64,000 bases of DNA, taken from contig JAUEDM010000001.1 of NCBI GenBank assembly GCA_033439685.1, forward strand, positions 7,812,001 to 7,876,000, written 5' to 3'. Origin of the DNA: Apodospora peruviana (lineage: Eukaryota; Ascomycota; Sordariomycetes; Sordariales; Lasiosphaeriaceae). The notes under the pieces were generated by a model. It made no database searches, had not been told where the DNA came from, and was given only the letters and a program-made list of their open reading frames with translations. The translations under genes were made by a program, and so were the position numbers. This document shows positions 1 through 12,155 of the stretch, piece by piece (position 1 is the first letter of the stretch; every line of letters starts with the position of its first letter).

Positions 1-1889
1 TGTTCTTCAACTCGTTCAGCTCGATCAAGGTCTGGTCCATGCCATACTTTAACACCTCCAGCTCTTCCTCCTTGGCACGGAGCAGCTGCTCGAGATCCGA
101 GCTGCCATCCCGTAGTTTAGCCTGAGCGTCTTCCAACGCGCGAGACTTGTTACGCAGCGCCTCCTCGAGGTCTGCCATTTCGCGGTTGTATTTGGAGAGC
201 ATGGTTGACAGCTCATTGCCTTTGCTTCTCTCCAAATTGTCGGCGCGGTCTAGCGCCATCCGAAGCTCTCGCTTCAGTTTCTCCACCTCATCCTTCTGAG
301 ATCCTTGGAGTCTGTCCTTGTCGTGAAGAGCTCGGTCACGCTCACGGATCATGTCAGCCAGCTCAAGATTTTTCGTCTTGATCTCGCGCTCCAGCTTCTC
401 CCGTCGATCGATTGCCTCCTGAGCGGAAGCGGCTTTGAGTTGAACAGACTTGAACTTTTGGAGCAGATCAAGGTGCTCATGCCGAAGCTGAGAATACAGC
501 TTTGCTAGAGACTCATACTTGGACCTCCATGTGTTCACCTGCTCCTGCAGCGCTCGAATCTGGTCATCCTTGCTTGAAATCTGCTGACCGTAGTTGTTTT
601 GTTGAATCTGTAGCTCGCCTTCGAGTGCCTTCACCCGCTGATCGAACTGCTGAAGCATGAGTTGATCACGTTCATATTGGGCACGCGCATTCAAATTCTC
701 TTGCTCCAGTTCAGCAAGTCGGCCTTGGGTCTGCCATTGCGCCTGCTGGGCCATCAATGCCTGCCGTTCACGCTCTTGGTCTTCCATAAGCCGGCGTTGC
801 TGGTCCTCAAATTCACGCTGCGCCTGGAGCTGGGCTTGTTGTTGTGCAAGAAGCGACTGCTGTTGCTGCGCTTGCAGAACCCGCTGCTGCTCCGCATATT
901 CCCGGTCCTGCCGGTCTAGCTCGCTTTTCCAAAACTCATTGATCTCATCGGGCTCTTCCGCTTTCGGGGCTGGAGGAGGAGTTGGCTGACGTTCGATCTC
1001 TTGCTTGGGGCGAGCGGGAAGGGCCGGCGCAGACTCATCCTCTGATAGCAGATTTGGCGGATCTTGTGGCAGCTTCGGTATCGTGATCAAGCTCGTAAGA
1101 TAGCGAAGGTTTGAGCATTCGTAGTAGTACTTGACTAGCCGGTAGTGTTGCGCATCGTATCTCTGCCGGAGAGGCTCAAGCGCATCGTTATCACCCGTGG
1201 CTGCACAGATGTTAGAAAGAACTTGGCGATAATGTCGGGCTATGGTGCAACCCACTCGAATGCATGGCTCGGAGCATGCTGGTAATAAACTTGTAGATAC
1301 CATAACTCTCGGTGACTAGCGGTACCAGAGCGGATATCCTGCACTCGTTGTTTCCTACGTTGCGGAAATGGGAGAAGATCAGCTTCTGGAACTGGTCAAT
1401 CTTGTCCTGCAACGTCATGAGATCCGTGATTGTCTCGTATCCCTCGTTCGGGTCATTGATAGCCTTGAGACTGATGTACTCCTCATATTCAAATGTTCCG
1501 TTGAACTCGGGGTGCTGCTGGTGGAAGGAGAGCTTCGCGAGCAGGTAGTAGACGTATTCCTTGATCAGGGGGCCGTAGCCTCGCATGCCCTCGCCAGCCA
1601 TTCCACGGTTCAAACTGTCAATCCACCCGCGGTTCGCCATCGCTTCCTTCAGCGTTATCGGGTGGCCCTCCTGCAGAACCTTGTGGATGGTGATCAGCGC
1701 CTTGAAGGTCTGGACCTCGTCGGCAAGGACGGGCTGGACCTTCATGCCCGCCCAGAAGGACTGGGAGGACTTGTGGTCCCATGTGTAGACGATGCAGCTT
1801 CTGACATGTTTTCGCTTCGGGGCGGTCTCCTCGGCGCTGGTCGCCTTCCGGATGTTGATAGCCAGCTCGGCCTCGGATCTGCGCGGCAT
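1..1889 (-). CDS. SLA2: SLA2/End4 (HIP1R family) endocytic adaptor, 3' part beyond left edge
   Basis: Sla2 links clathrin and PIP2-rich membrane to actin at endocytic sites. About the first 610 residues are present: an ANTH domain (roughly residues 5-270, with RKHVRSCIVYTWDHKSSQSF and the KLSFHQQHPEFNG region) and then a long coiled coil that runs off the window. The C-terminal talin-like I/LWEQ domain would lie beyond position 1. Exons are 1256-1889 and 1-1200 with an intron at 1201-1255; joining them gives MHSTTGDNDALEPLRQRYDA, as expected for the family. The start at 1889 (MPRRSEAEL) is the simplest choice. A possible upstream exon beginning ATGGCGACCGTTCGC at 1995 reads like the usual Sla2 N-terminus, but its best GT donor puts it out of frame, so the first exon is unresolved. 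SLA2 commonly flanks the MAT locus in Pezizomycotina. Confidence 0.95.
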
Positions 1890-2781
1890 CTCGGGTCAGT
1901 CGACAGACATCCACGGTGTGTTGAGAGGGCACATTGGACAAGTCACCGAGGGAGCAAACGCACTTAGTATGGTCAAGACTGCGAACGGTCGCCATGTTGG
2001 GCAGCTATGAAGCTGTGCGCTTCTCGGGCAGGCGGTCGTACGAATCAGAGCGTGACAACAAGACCGGGCCTCGAAGACAGACGTAATCCCCCGCAAATCA
2101 AACAATGCACGCGGGTGATGAAAGCAGATACCTATGCTAGGGAACAGGTAGAGTAGAGTGGTAGTATTATCGCTGAAAACTCCGGGTGGGATGGCGAGTC
2201 GAAACCTTCGGAGATTATCTCTTGCGAAGCCCTCTCTGTCGTCGTCAGCCTTTCCGTTACGTGTGGCAGCCGTCTTCGCGACTTTAATGAGAAGTGGAGC
2301 GATGAGTGGTGGCCTTGCAGCAGGAGCTTCAGCCAATCATGTCAGCCTTGCCCATCGAGAACGGATTACCTAACCGAGTGTGCATTACCCCGTAGTGGGG
2401 GAGGGGGGGGGGGGGCCTTCTAACAGTGTGTCAGTGCGGTTTACCCCGCTATAGTGACGCTGGTGGGTGGTGCCTGCTGCGCACATGTGGCAGTGGCATG
2501 GCGGGGGTCTCCTGGCAGGCAGCGAGCTTCATCGGAAGGCAATCATCTTATCACGCCTCCCGGTCTGTCACGGGCATCTTGATCACTTGACATCCGATAC
2601 TCTCTCATCTTCGATCACAGGCAGCATCTCTCTGTTTCACACTACCTACCTGAAGACTCGCCTTTTTTCTTTGCCATTTATTGCTCGGAAACACACCTTA
2701 GAGAGGCATACGGTGGCCTCGTCGCAACGTCGGACGAAATTTAGATCGTCCCTCTTCCCAACAAACAACCGCGAGCAAACG
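1890..2781. other. SLA2-ATG3 divergent intergenic region
   Basis: This 0.9-kb spacer must hold the promoters of both divergent genes. A G-rich run of 18 Gs broken by one A lies near 2397-2415, including 13 uninterrupted Gs at 2403-2415. A possible extra 5' exon of SLA2 lies near 1964-1995. I see no other supported gene or RNA. Confidence 0.6.
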
Positions 2782-3955
2782 ATGAATATTATATACTCCA
2801 CGGTCAACAGCCTGCGCGACAGGTACACCCCGGCCAGCCACACATCCACGTTCCGCCAGACGGGTGAGATCACGCCCGAGGAATTCGTGGCTGCCGGCGA
2901 CTACCTCGTCTTCAAGTTTCCCTCCTGGTCGTGGGCCGATGCCGAGCCGGCGAGTAGGCGCAATCCCCATCTTCCTCCGGGGAAGCAGTTCCTGGTAACG
3001 CGCCATATTCCCTGTCACCGCCGTCTGAACGACGACTTTGCCGGGGACGCCGGACACGAGGAGGCGCTGGTCGAAGGCAGCAAAGGCGGCGGCCGTGGTG
3101 GCGACGACGACGGTTGGCTGCGTACTGGCGGCCTAAGCAGCTCACAACCACTCAAAGTAAGAGAGGTTCGCACCGTTGACGATGCAGGAAATATTGGTGA
3201 GAGGGAGATCGTCGATGAGGACGACATTCCTGACATGGAGGACGAGGATGACGACGAGGCCATCATTCGTGACAATGACGGCGACAGCAAAAATAGGTAA
3301 GCCGAGATTCCGCAACACCGAGATGTCGAAAGCTACACTTACTGACAAATCCTTATCTCCAGTGGAAAACGCACATACTCCCTCTACATAATGTACTCGC
3401 TCGCGTACAGGACGCCCCGAATCTACCTGTCTGGCTACCAGCCCAACGGCCAACCGCTCCCCCCACATCTGATGATGGAAGACATTGTCGGCGACTACAA
3501 AGACAAGACCGTCACGCTGGAAGACTTTCCTCTCTTTGCCAACAACGTAAAGATGGCCAGCGTACACCCCTGCAAGCACGCCCCTGTGATGAAGACGCTC
3601 CTCGACCGCGCCGACGCGGCTCTCAAGCTCCGCCGGGAGAAGCTGAAAGCTGGCGTGGCTGCTGGTAGCGATCAGGGTATGGAGGGACTCGTGGATGAGA
3701 TAAAGAAGCTTGATGTCAGCGGTGCTGAAGCATCCGCTGCGGACAACAGCAACGATGAGTGGGAGGAGGTCCAGCATGATATTGCCGACCAAGAAGTAGC
3801 GATTCGTGTGGATCAGTACTTAGTTGTGTTCTTGAAGGTATGTTCTCCGTTGCTTGACTATATTGCTGCTAGGATGTCCCAAGGCTGACAAGCGGTTCCA
3901 GTTTATTGCCAGCGTAACACCGGGCATCGAGCACGATTTCACCATGGGAATTTAA
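2782..3955 (+). CDS. ATG3: Atg3, E2-like enzyme for Atg8 lipidation
   Basis: Atg3 accepts Atg8 from the E1-like Atg7 and transfers it to phosphatidylethanolamine on autophagic membranes. Three exons (2782-3296, 3363-3837, 3902-3955) encode 347 residues, within the usual Atg3 range. Visible marks are the N-terminal MNIIYSTVNSLRDRYTP, an acidic flexible insert (DDIPDMEDEDDDE), the core YSLYIMYSLAYRTPRIYLSG spanning the first splice junction, and the catalytic HPCKH motif with Cys242. The short last exon restores the conserved end FIASVTPGIEHDFTMGI. Both introns have GT-AG ends and CTGAC-like branch sites. The gene diverges from SLA2 and converges on CWC24. Confidence 0.97.
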
Positions 3956-4422
3956 GTGCACGCACTAACGTTGCACTTCTGCCCGTGCATTCACAGCGTG
4001 ATGTTTGTCTTTTCTTTTATCATTCGGGACAATGGGATAAGGTCGGCGTTGATAAATGGGACCATTTGGTATAACGTGTAGTTAGTTGCTGGTTGCCATT
4101 CAACAGCCACACTACTTGTTCATTCTGATGGTGTATCAAGGCTAGGGTTTGGAGCCGACGGCAGCGACAATGTTGGGCGGGCTTAACTGGGCAGCATGAT
4201 GGCGCAAATTTACTTGTTGGACGCATCAAGTGAATACTATAGAAGCGGTGCGATTCGAGACACACATGTGCTCACAGAACAAGAAATGTCAGAGAAGAGT
4301 AATGGACAGAGTCGCGTGACCAATGAAGATGAAGAAGCAAAGTGTGATCTAGACTCCCACAGTGTAGGTCGATAGTCATTCATTATTTCCTGATACACTA
4401 CGCCTCCATAAAGGCCCTTCAT
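3956..4422. other. Convergent spacer between ATG3 and CWC24
   Basis: The spacer holds the 3' ends of two convergent genes. I see no supported gene, RNA or repeat in it. Confidence 0.6.
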
Positions 4423-5668
4423 TTATTCTCCTTCGTCACCCTCACCCTCTCCTCCTTCCCCGTCATTATCACTAACCTCCTCCCCGTTCTCAATCGCCTC
4501 CTTCCTTCTCTTCGCCACCCTCTCCCTCTTCTTGTCAAGCAGCTTCTGCAACTTCTTCGCTGCATTAAACACCCCGTTCGTACCCATCTTGCACGCCGCG
4601 CAGCTCGGGTCCCGACGATACCGTTTCAGCGCGCAGGCCTCACAAAAATAATGCCCGCAGCGCGTGACGATGGGCGATTTGTAAGGGCCCATGCAAATAA
4701 GACAAACGAACGGGATGCCCTCCAGCATCGCCTCCTCCATAGCATCGGCGTCCCCGTCCTCGTTTCCGTTATCCTTGGTCTTGCGGTCCGCGCTGGCCAC
4801 GACGGTGCCCGCGATGACCTTTTTGCCCTTCGTCACGTTCTCCCATTCCTTGTCGAGTTGCCAGCCATGAGCGTAATCTTCGCGCACATGGGCGAATTTG
4901 CATGACTGTGAACATGTTAGTATTTATTGTATAGTTATACCTGTAAATAGGGTCCGCGCGAGGGAACTTACGTCACCAAATCCGCACCACCCCGTTAGCC
5001 TATACTATAGTGGTTGTTAGCAACGTGATTCGAATGCAGGCGTGGAGTTTTCAGGCGTGCAAACCACAACTTACATCCTTGCACGTATCGGGCGCCATGT
5101 CCGTGATCGTTATTGTCCTGATGTTCGTCGGAGCTTTGACAGGCCCAACAGACCGGTTCGGCGCGTCCGGGTTCTTTTGTATGTACGACGTCTGGTTGGC
5201 GAGGCCGCGATATACTCCGTTCGGCACCGCCGCCTCATCACCACCACCCTTCTTGTTTTTCGAGCTGCTACCTAGCAGGTTCTTGGCAGATAGATCTTCC
5301 TTTTCGTCAAACCAGTCACTCTGCTTAGTGGCGTCGTTGGAGTTGTCCAACGCAAGGTTCCTGTCGGCCGCGAAAACCGTAGATCGAGAAATGTCTGTAG
5401 CAGCAGCATTGTTGCTGCTGCGCGACGAAGCCGTCACCGCGCCTCCTGTTGTCGTCGCATTGTTCTTTTTCCTGCGCTTTATCCTTTGACCGGACTCGTC
5501 TTCTGAGGATGAGAAATCGCTGTCGTCGCTGTCTGCTGCGGTCGGTGGCGTAGCGGGCCTCTTGCGGATGTTGGCCTTGCCCTTTGCGCCGCGCTTCTTG
5601 AAGATCGTCACGGGCGCAATCGGCGTGCTTTCTGTGGGCTGTTGGGCTGTTGCGTCTGTGTTGGCCAT
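4423..5668 (-). CDS. CWC24: Cwc24, pre-mRNA splicing factor with CCCH and RING fingers
   Basis: Cwc24 (RNF113A family) acts at the 5' splice site in the activated spliceosome around the Prp2 step. Three exons (5075-5668, 4972-5004, 4423-4905) encode 369 residues. The 33-nt middle exon is required: it joins CKD to YRLTGWCGFGD and then SCKFAH, completing a perfect C-x8-C-x5-C-x3-H finger near residues 196-214. A RING finger starts near residue 277 (CLICMGPYKSPIVTRCGHYF...CAAC). The N-terminus is basic and Ser/Thr-rich, and the C-terminus is an acidic tail. The second intron has an ACTAAC branch site. This gene is reported next to SLA2 and ATG3 near MAT in several Sordariomycetes. Confidence 0.95.
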
Positions 5669-6758
5669 TATCGATCGTCTGTCTGGTATCTGGAAGGCTG
5701 TCGGAGAAGGTAAGTGGGCACGGAGTATGTTTGCCTCAGATTTGTTGTCGGATTTATCGATAATACGGAGTACAGGTGAGGCTGGCTGCCTATGCTATGT
5801 CATAGTTCAGCTTGCGGCCAAAGCTTCTGGAATGAGGCGGAACAAGGCGAGGCGGAGACATCGAGGTGCGCGGCTGACAAATATCCTCGCCCCATCACTT
5901 TCCACTTCCTCCAAGCCTTCCGCGAAATATAAAACCGAACTCAGCACATGACATATCACTAGCACAAGTCAAATATATTCTCGTAGATTTTCCAATTTAA
6001 GGGTTTAAATCATTCAGTCATCAAAGAAATGGTTCCACAACTACCGTTGTCCTAGTGCAACACTGCTCCCCTCCCGTCCTGTCCTTCGCTTTGCCAGGAT
6101 ATATTAGGCAACTTGCTCAGCTCAGAAGTTCAAAGGATAAATATACATATTGTTTCGACTTGTTTATCTTCTTTGCAGGTTTGCTTCTTGCAGAAAGACA
6201 TCATCTAACTCCGCGACCCGGGTCCCAAAAGGTACTTGTCGCTCCACATGTTAAAAGAAAAGTTCAAGGTGTGAACATCAGAGGAAAGAGAGTAAGAAAA
6301 ACACAACGCAGGATGGGTCGAAGTGACGACAGGCAGAAAAAGCACCTTACAGCTAGAGCCGCCTTTATCTTGCTCCCAGCCTGGAAGCGAAGCAACGCTA
6401 CAAGTAAGCCAATACAGAGCGGAGGATAACATCCTCTATTTCTAGCGCCATGAAATCAGGATCCGCCATGTGCGATCAATCAGGCAACAGTGCCCCTTAC
6501 TAGTAGTCGAAAGGGGAGGCGTTCGTTGTGTTGTGGTGTTAACTATGGGTCAACATGACCCACTGATAAACGAAAATAGAACCGAAATCATTGACGTCAT
6601 AAAGAAATCCATAGCGTATTGCTGGTGTATTCGTGACAGAAAAGTCGACTGAGAAAATCGTGATTATAGTGACCAACGAGATCTTGATGATCGACATAAT
6701 CAACCATACGTACGATGTAAGGAAACATAAGTGAGTGTGATATAGAGTAGCCCGGTGT
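5669..6758. other. Intergenic region upstream of CWC24
   Basis: This 1.1-kb spacer holds the CWC24 promoter and the 3' end of the apsA-like gene. It is moderately AT-rich from 5940 to 6200. Open frames here are short and unlike known proteins. Confidence 0.5.
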
Positions 6759-9700
6759 TTACACGCGAGACCGGACAGTTCCCAAGGGAATTGGTGTTGG
6801 TGTTGTCGATGTTGAGGGGCCTGCGTGGGTGTGCGAGTGGTTACGCGCATGTCGACCACGCTTTTGACTATTAGTCAAGGTGCCGACATCGTGTTTTCCT
6901 ATGACCAGCGTTAGCAGATGAGATCAGCTTCCCCCAGGCTGACCGCATAACTCACCATCGCAGCATGCCCGAACATTTTCTAGCCTGTCTGCCTCACGGT
7001 CTTGCTTCTCAATCATATGCCTCAAGTCTTCAGCGCTATCCTGAACCTCGCTGGCCTCATAAATACTACCATGCAGGGGTTCCCGGCCAGATGCGCTTCT
7101 GCTTCTCAAGCTGCCAAAGGTTCCAGATAGAACCTTGCTGTCTTTCCAGTACCCGCTGATCCTGCCCATGGTGCCGATTGATGGGCGACCCTGGGTTCCC
7201 TGTTTCCGGGGACTGGGCGTTAGAGTGGGAATAGTCATCGACATGTCGAGTGCTGGAGACTCATTGCGAATTGTTCGCGAGTTGTAAGAGGATAAAGAAG
7301 CCGCCGGCCGGTTACCGCTTGAAATTTGCCTTCCGAAGGACGGGTTAAACTCGTCGATGTCCTCCTTGGTAATCTGACCCGCCATTTCTTCCGCATCTGA
7401 CTGGCCCTCATTGTTGGTTCGGAGAAGCAGATACGACAGTGCGTTGAACCAAGTCTCGTGTCGTTGCCCTGTGGTACACGTGAACTTTATGGTCCTGCCT
7501 GGAGAAATGATAACCATGCTCTTGCGATGTAAGCCCGGTGGCATAGGATTGTCATCGGTAACGACACGCACAGCCTCGATCGGCACACTCTTGGCCCTCA
7601 ACTCGGCACGTCCAGCAGCAGAGGGATCCCGATCGCTCCAGTACAATGTGCGCGTGTAAGGGTGTACCCAAAAATAGCGTCGATGGCGGTTTCCTGACAT
7701 CTCTTCACGGCCCGTTTTACGGGTGTATTTCCAGAGATACTCGCCGATCATTGTCTGCGTAATTGCCTGGATCATACGAGGATCGGTATTGGGTCCTAAC
7801 CCGTGCGCATCAAAGCCTCCTTCGTGCTGTATATTGAATCGGGTCTCAAGTTCGGACGTAAAGGACGAGACAGAAGACTTTCCGCTACGGTGAGTCATAT
7901 GAGATGGCGAGTGCACTTCAACAGTTCCATGAGTTGAGCCAGCTCGAGGCACGGCCCGAGGTGTCGGGGTACCGCGGCCAGATGTGACAGAGATCGGAGA
8001 CATCGGCCGTCTCGTCCCATTGGGCGTTCGAGGTCGCAAAGTCGAATTCTGATTCCGGAGAACGGAGGCAGAAAGTAAGGGGGGGCCCATGCTGCCAGCC
8101 ATACCCAGACCGCCGTTTGATGAGCCGGTCCTAGCTGCCTCAATAACTTCCCGGTGATTTGGTGGCAATGGAGGGGCATCCTGAAGAGAAGCGCGCCCGC
8201 TCGCGGAGCTCCCAGGTCTCCGAAGCGAGGTGGCGTCGAACATATCCGAGCCAGATTCTGCTATCTTCCCTTTTGATCTGACTGTGCTGTCAAAACTCTC
8301 CTCGCGCCGGTGGAACCTTACAGTCGACGGGGTCCCCATACTGTCACCCGAGTTTGATCGTTCAAGAACAGGCGTTCCAACTTGCTGAGATTTTGCCTTC
8401 AAGATCTGGTCAATAGCTTCGGACGTCAACGACGTCTGGGCTTCCTGATCAACGGTCGGGATGACCTGCATCGGGACTGGAGCAGGCCCAGTATCACCCG
8501 GCAAAGTCACCATTTCCCAACCCCGAGCTACATCAGACGGGGTCCGGGAACGATCTTCTGTCGTTGAATCCCATTCCCGATCGCGAGGTATCATGAAGGC
8601 GTTCCTCTTAGGACTGCGAGGTTCAACAGGCTCGCTCGACAGCGACTGAATTGCGGCCACGCTTAGCAATGGAGGGAGAAGCGCAGGTTTCTCGGGTGTA
8701 ACAGGCTCGATTCCTTGCGAATAGACCGTAGAAAGAGACAGTGCAGGTGGGGGACTGTCTGGAATTATAACAGGTTCGACGTTTAGGGACTCCTGGTAGG
8801 AAAGCGAGAGCGGTGGTGGATTCTCCACCGCTTGACGTGGCTCAACTTCTTCCACGCCGATAGACGAAAAGGTCAAACGGATAGGAGATGCTTCGGGCTC
8901 CTTCAGTGGCTCAACATGCTCAGACAATATCTGAGAGAAAGAAAGGGGAGCCAAAGTTGGCTTCTGAGTCTCGAGTTGGATTGCCTCCACGGGCTGGACT
9001 TGCACTGAGCGAGTGCTTGAGAAGGAGAAAGTGGTTGGCTGCGAAACGGGTGGCTCAAATTCGGCAACGTTCTCCATCATAGGCTCAACATTCTGTGAGA
9101 GAATGGTACTCAAAGTGAGCGCCGGTGGTGTAGGTAGTGGCGGCTCTGGGTCAGCTCTCGGTTCGACATGTTGGAATATGAGAGATGGTATTCCAAGTGC
9201 GGGCGGCGTAGGAGGCGCTGGTTCAACTTCCGCTTGTGGCTCTACCTGCTCGAAGACGAATGAAGAAATGCTGAGTGTAGGTGGCGTGGGCGGAGGCACC
9301 TCCGGCTCCGACTCTGGCTCTATTTGTTCAACGATGATGGAAGAAATTCCTAGCGGTGGTGGTGTGACAGGCGTCGCCACTTCTTCTTTGGGTTCGATGA
9401 ACTCGGAGACAATCGAAGACATACTCAGCGACGGTGGGACATTGGTGTCGGCTTGGGGCTCAATGTCCTCGGACTGAATGTAAGATATACTCAACGATTG
9501 TGGAGGCAGGAGGACGGGCGCTGGCACAAGCCCAAGCTTACTATGAGGTGATGTGGGAGGGGAGGGGAACTGCGCGAGCTTGGCGTCCATATCGATATCG
9601 TGCTGAACACTAGCATCGCTGTACGAAATCGACGACAACGGCCGCGAAGATTCACCGTCCCTCAGCCCGTCACCAAGCCACTGCGTCCCTACATCTGATC

Positions 9701-12155
9701 GTGTAGGGCCAAGGACAGAGTCCATGGACATTGGTCGCTCGTGGAAGATGACGCTCTGTGGGGACAAGGCCGGCTCTTCCAGATCCTCAGGAGCAGACCC
9801 AGAGTCAACCAGTTCTGGGTCCTCGGGTATATCTAAAGCAGTTCTTATATCAACGGGTTCCGTCATTACGCCACTGTCCACCATGATTACTTTAGGCAGG
9901 GCTGGAACTTCAGGAGGCGGCGAGGAACGTCTCTGAGAAATACTGCCAGGAGTGACGGAGCGGACGCTTCGCCGGCTTGGGGTTCCACCCCCGACATATG
10001 AGTCCTCGTCGCTGCCTTCAAGGTCGCCCAGTTCGGCAAACAAGCTCTGCCCAGGTTGTTGTGGCGTGCCCGAGTTGCTACTGACGGCAAAGCTGGCAGG
10101 ACTGCTGCGAAGCGTGGGCTCTTCGCTGAATTGTCGAGATCGCCTGTTCAGAGTTCCGCGGCTTACGCGCAAGCGCATCTTCTGAGGAGCCTGTGCTGTT
10201 GGAGTCTTCAGCTCGCTCAAGACATACTCATCCTCATCGTTGGAGGTAGAGGCAGTGCTTTCGAACGAATAGCGATTACTTCCATGATTCGATGGCAAAA
10301 TGGGAGGTCGCTTCATCTTCCCAGCACCCCTTGACGGGCTAGCCTCAGTCTCCGTTGCTACATCGTCGTCCGACAGGTCCTCTGCACCAGTTTGGAAGTC
10401 CTCGGTTTCAGTTGCTCTCTCGTTAGCCGTCTCGAATGCGGCATCGCTGGTCTCGTTGGCGGTATCGAAGTGATCACTGCTGGATTCTGCAATCGGGGCA
10501 ATGCTTCCCACTGGGCGGAGATTTGGAGTGGACGCTGCGAGAGAACGAGGAGATGGTACATCCCCATGATCCTCCCACTCAGGATCATCCTCCAAGTACA
10601 ACTCCGTTCTGCTCGAGCGGGAACCGCCGAGCTGGCCGAGTCGAGCTGGCTTCTTGAACTGTATCGAATCGGCTTTCCGAGTTCTCTTATTAACGGAACC
10701 ATGATTGGGCTCGCTCCTTGACTTCTCTAATTCATCGCGGAGGTCCTGGAGCATGCGTCTCAGCTCCAGTTTCTCCGTTTTCTCGCGATGAATGTTGGTT
10801 CGGAGAGTCTGAATCGTACGCTGAGCGTGACCAAGGGACGTCTTCAACGTTTCGGACTCGAGAGCAGAGTGCCTTGGGGTGCCCTTGATAGGGGACGGCG
10901 GCGGTGAGTGGTCGGGAGTGGCATTGTCCGTCGCTGTTTGGAATTCCTCGTCACTCATGCCGAAGCCAGACTCTCGCTCAGACGCTCGCCCACGTTGGAT
11001 TGAAAATGCCTTCGCGAGCTCCTGGTTTTGGCTAGTCAATTCTTCGACTTTCTTTTGCATAGAGGAGCGTTCTGTCTCTGAGATGGCAGCATTCCGCCGG
11101 CTGGTACCCAGCTCAATTTCGAGGTTCTTGATCGTAGCGGCATGCTTCTCGTCCTGCCTCGAGAGATTGTCCTTTACTTCCTCCAATTCCCTCTGAGCAG
11201 CAGTCTTCTCGGATTGAAGAACGTTGAGCGCTTGTGTAAGTCTCTTCTCGCGGTCCGCAGCCTCCTTTTGCGAAGCTAACAGTTCGTGAATCTGTGTCTC
11301 GAGGTTCCAGTTCTCGTCCTTGTATCGGTTCTCGCTCTCGTCAAGAGTCTTCAATCGCTGCTGAATCCCCTCTGCCTCGAGTTCGAGCCTGGATTTGTCC
11401 ACCTTGATATCCCTCAGCTCCTCTTCCCTCTCAGCAAGAAGCCCTTGCAGGTTCCGGACTTGAGAAATCAGGGATGTGCTGATTTCGGCGGCGAATTCGA
11501 TATCGTGGATTCGGTTGGCGGGCTGGTTACGAAGTTTACGGTTCGGAATATTGAGTTTTGTCGGGGACCCTGTAGCAAGGCTTTCAAACTTGGACGGACT
11601 CACAGAACGCTTTAGTTTTCGTCAGCAGAGCTTCTGTATCAGGATAATAGACCGCCTTACCACCCTGCCCCCCTTGCCTTCTGGTGCGAAAGGTGAACTC
11701 TGTGCAGCCTCGTTGCTAGGTATCCTTTGTTTTGGGAGAAAAGCGCGGGCACTCTCCCTTGCCACCTCGTTATAGTCCTTCTCGATCTCCATAAGGCGCT
11801 GCCGAAGGTCAGGGGTGAGCTCCGACTTGGTTTGTAGCTGTTCCACCTCCCGTAGCTTTTCAGTCAGCTGCCTCTGCTGCTGCACCAGGGCGGTGCCCAG
11901 CTTCCCAGCTTCCTCCATGCGCCGCTCGGTATCTTTCAGATGCGCCTCGATGGCGCGTTTGACCTGCTCTGCAGAGGTGCCTGGACTTAGAGCAAAGAGC
12001 TGGTTGTCGAAGTTCGAGTGCCGCAGGTGGGTTGGGCCCGAGGGACCTGTTACGAAAGGGTCATAGCCGTCACCAGCAGAAAGAGCCAGGACAGGGTTAT
12101 CGGACGCGACTGACGTCGACATCTTCGAGGTAGCCATTATGGCTGGCAGAAGCAT
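6759..12155 (-). CDS. apsA: ApsA/Num1/Mcp5-type cortical anchor with PH domain
   Basis: Family members anchor dynein and mitochondria at the cell cortex and control nuclear migration; loss in Aspergillus gives anucleate sterigmata. Three exons (11661-12155, 6956-11609, 6759-6898) encode about 1,760 residues; an in-frame ATG at 12137 is an alternative start. In order there are N-terminal coiled coils (to about residue 460), a long Ser/Pro/acidic disordered region, a block of twelve degenerate repeats (about 855-1145), and a C-terminal PH domain (about 1440-1560, with YFWVHPYTRTLYWSDRDPSA and HETWFNALSYLLLRTN). The last exon gives CCDGKHDVGTLTNS and is supported by a GTGAGT donor and a GCTAACG branch site; without it the protein would end in unrelated sequence. 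The symbol follows the A. nidulans family member. Confidence 0.9.
8618..9520 (-). repeat. Degenerate tandem repeats inside apsA-like gene
   Basis: Twelve units of roughly 20-30 residues each carry a motif like S-[IF]-x(3-5)-[VI]-[EQ]-P, separated by acidic and Pro-rich linkers such as PEVPPPTPPTLSISS. The DNA units have diverged but remain in frame. Num1-type proteins are known for internal repeats, so this may be the functional counterpart, although the unit here is much shorter than the yeast one. Confidence 0.75.

Noticed and set aside
1368..1967. Long plus-strand frame opposite SLA2
   Set aside because: It is antisense to a strongly conserved ANTH domain and reflects codon bias on the other strand. 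The same holds for long frames opposite REV3, PMT1, UBP6 and SF3A1.
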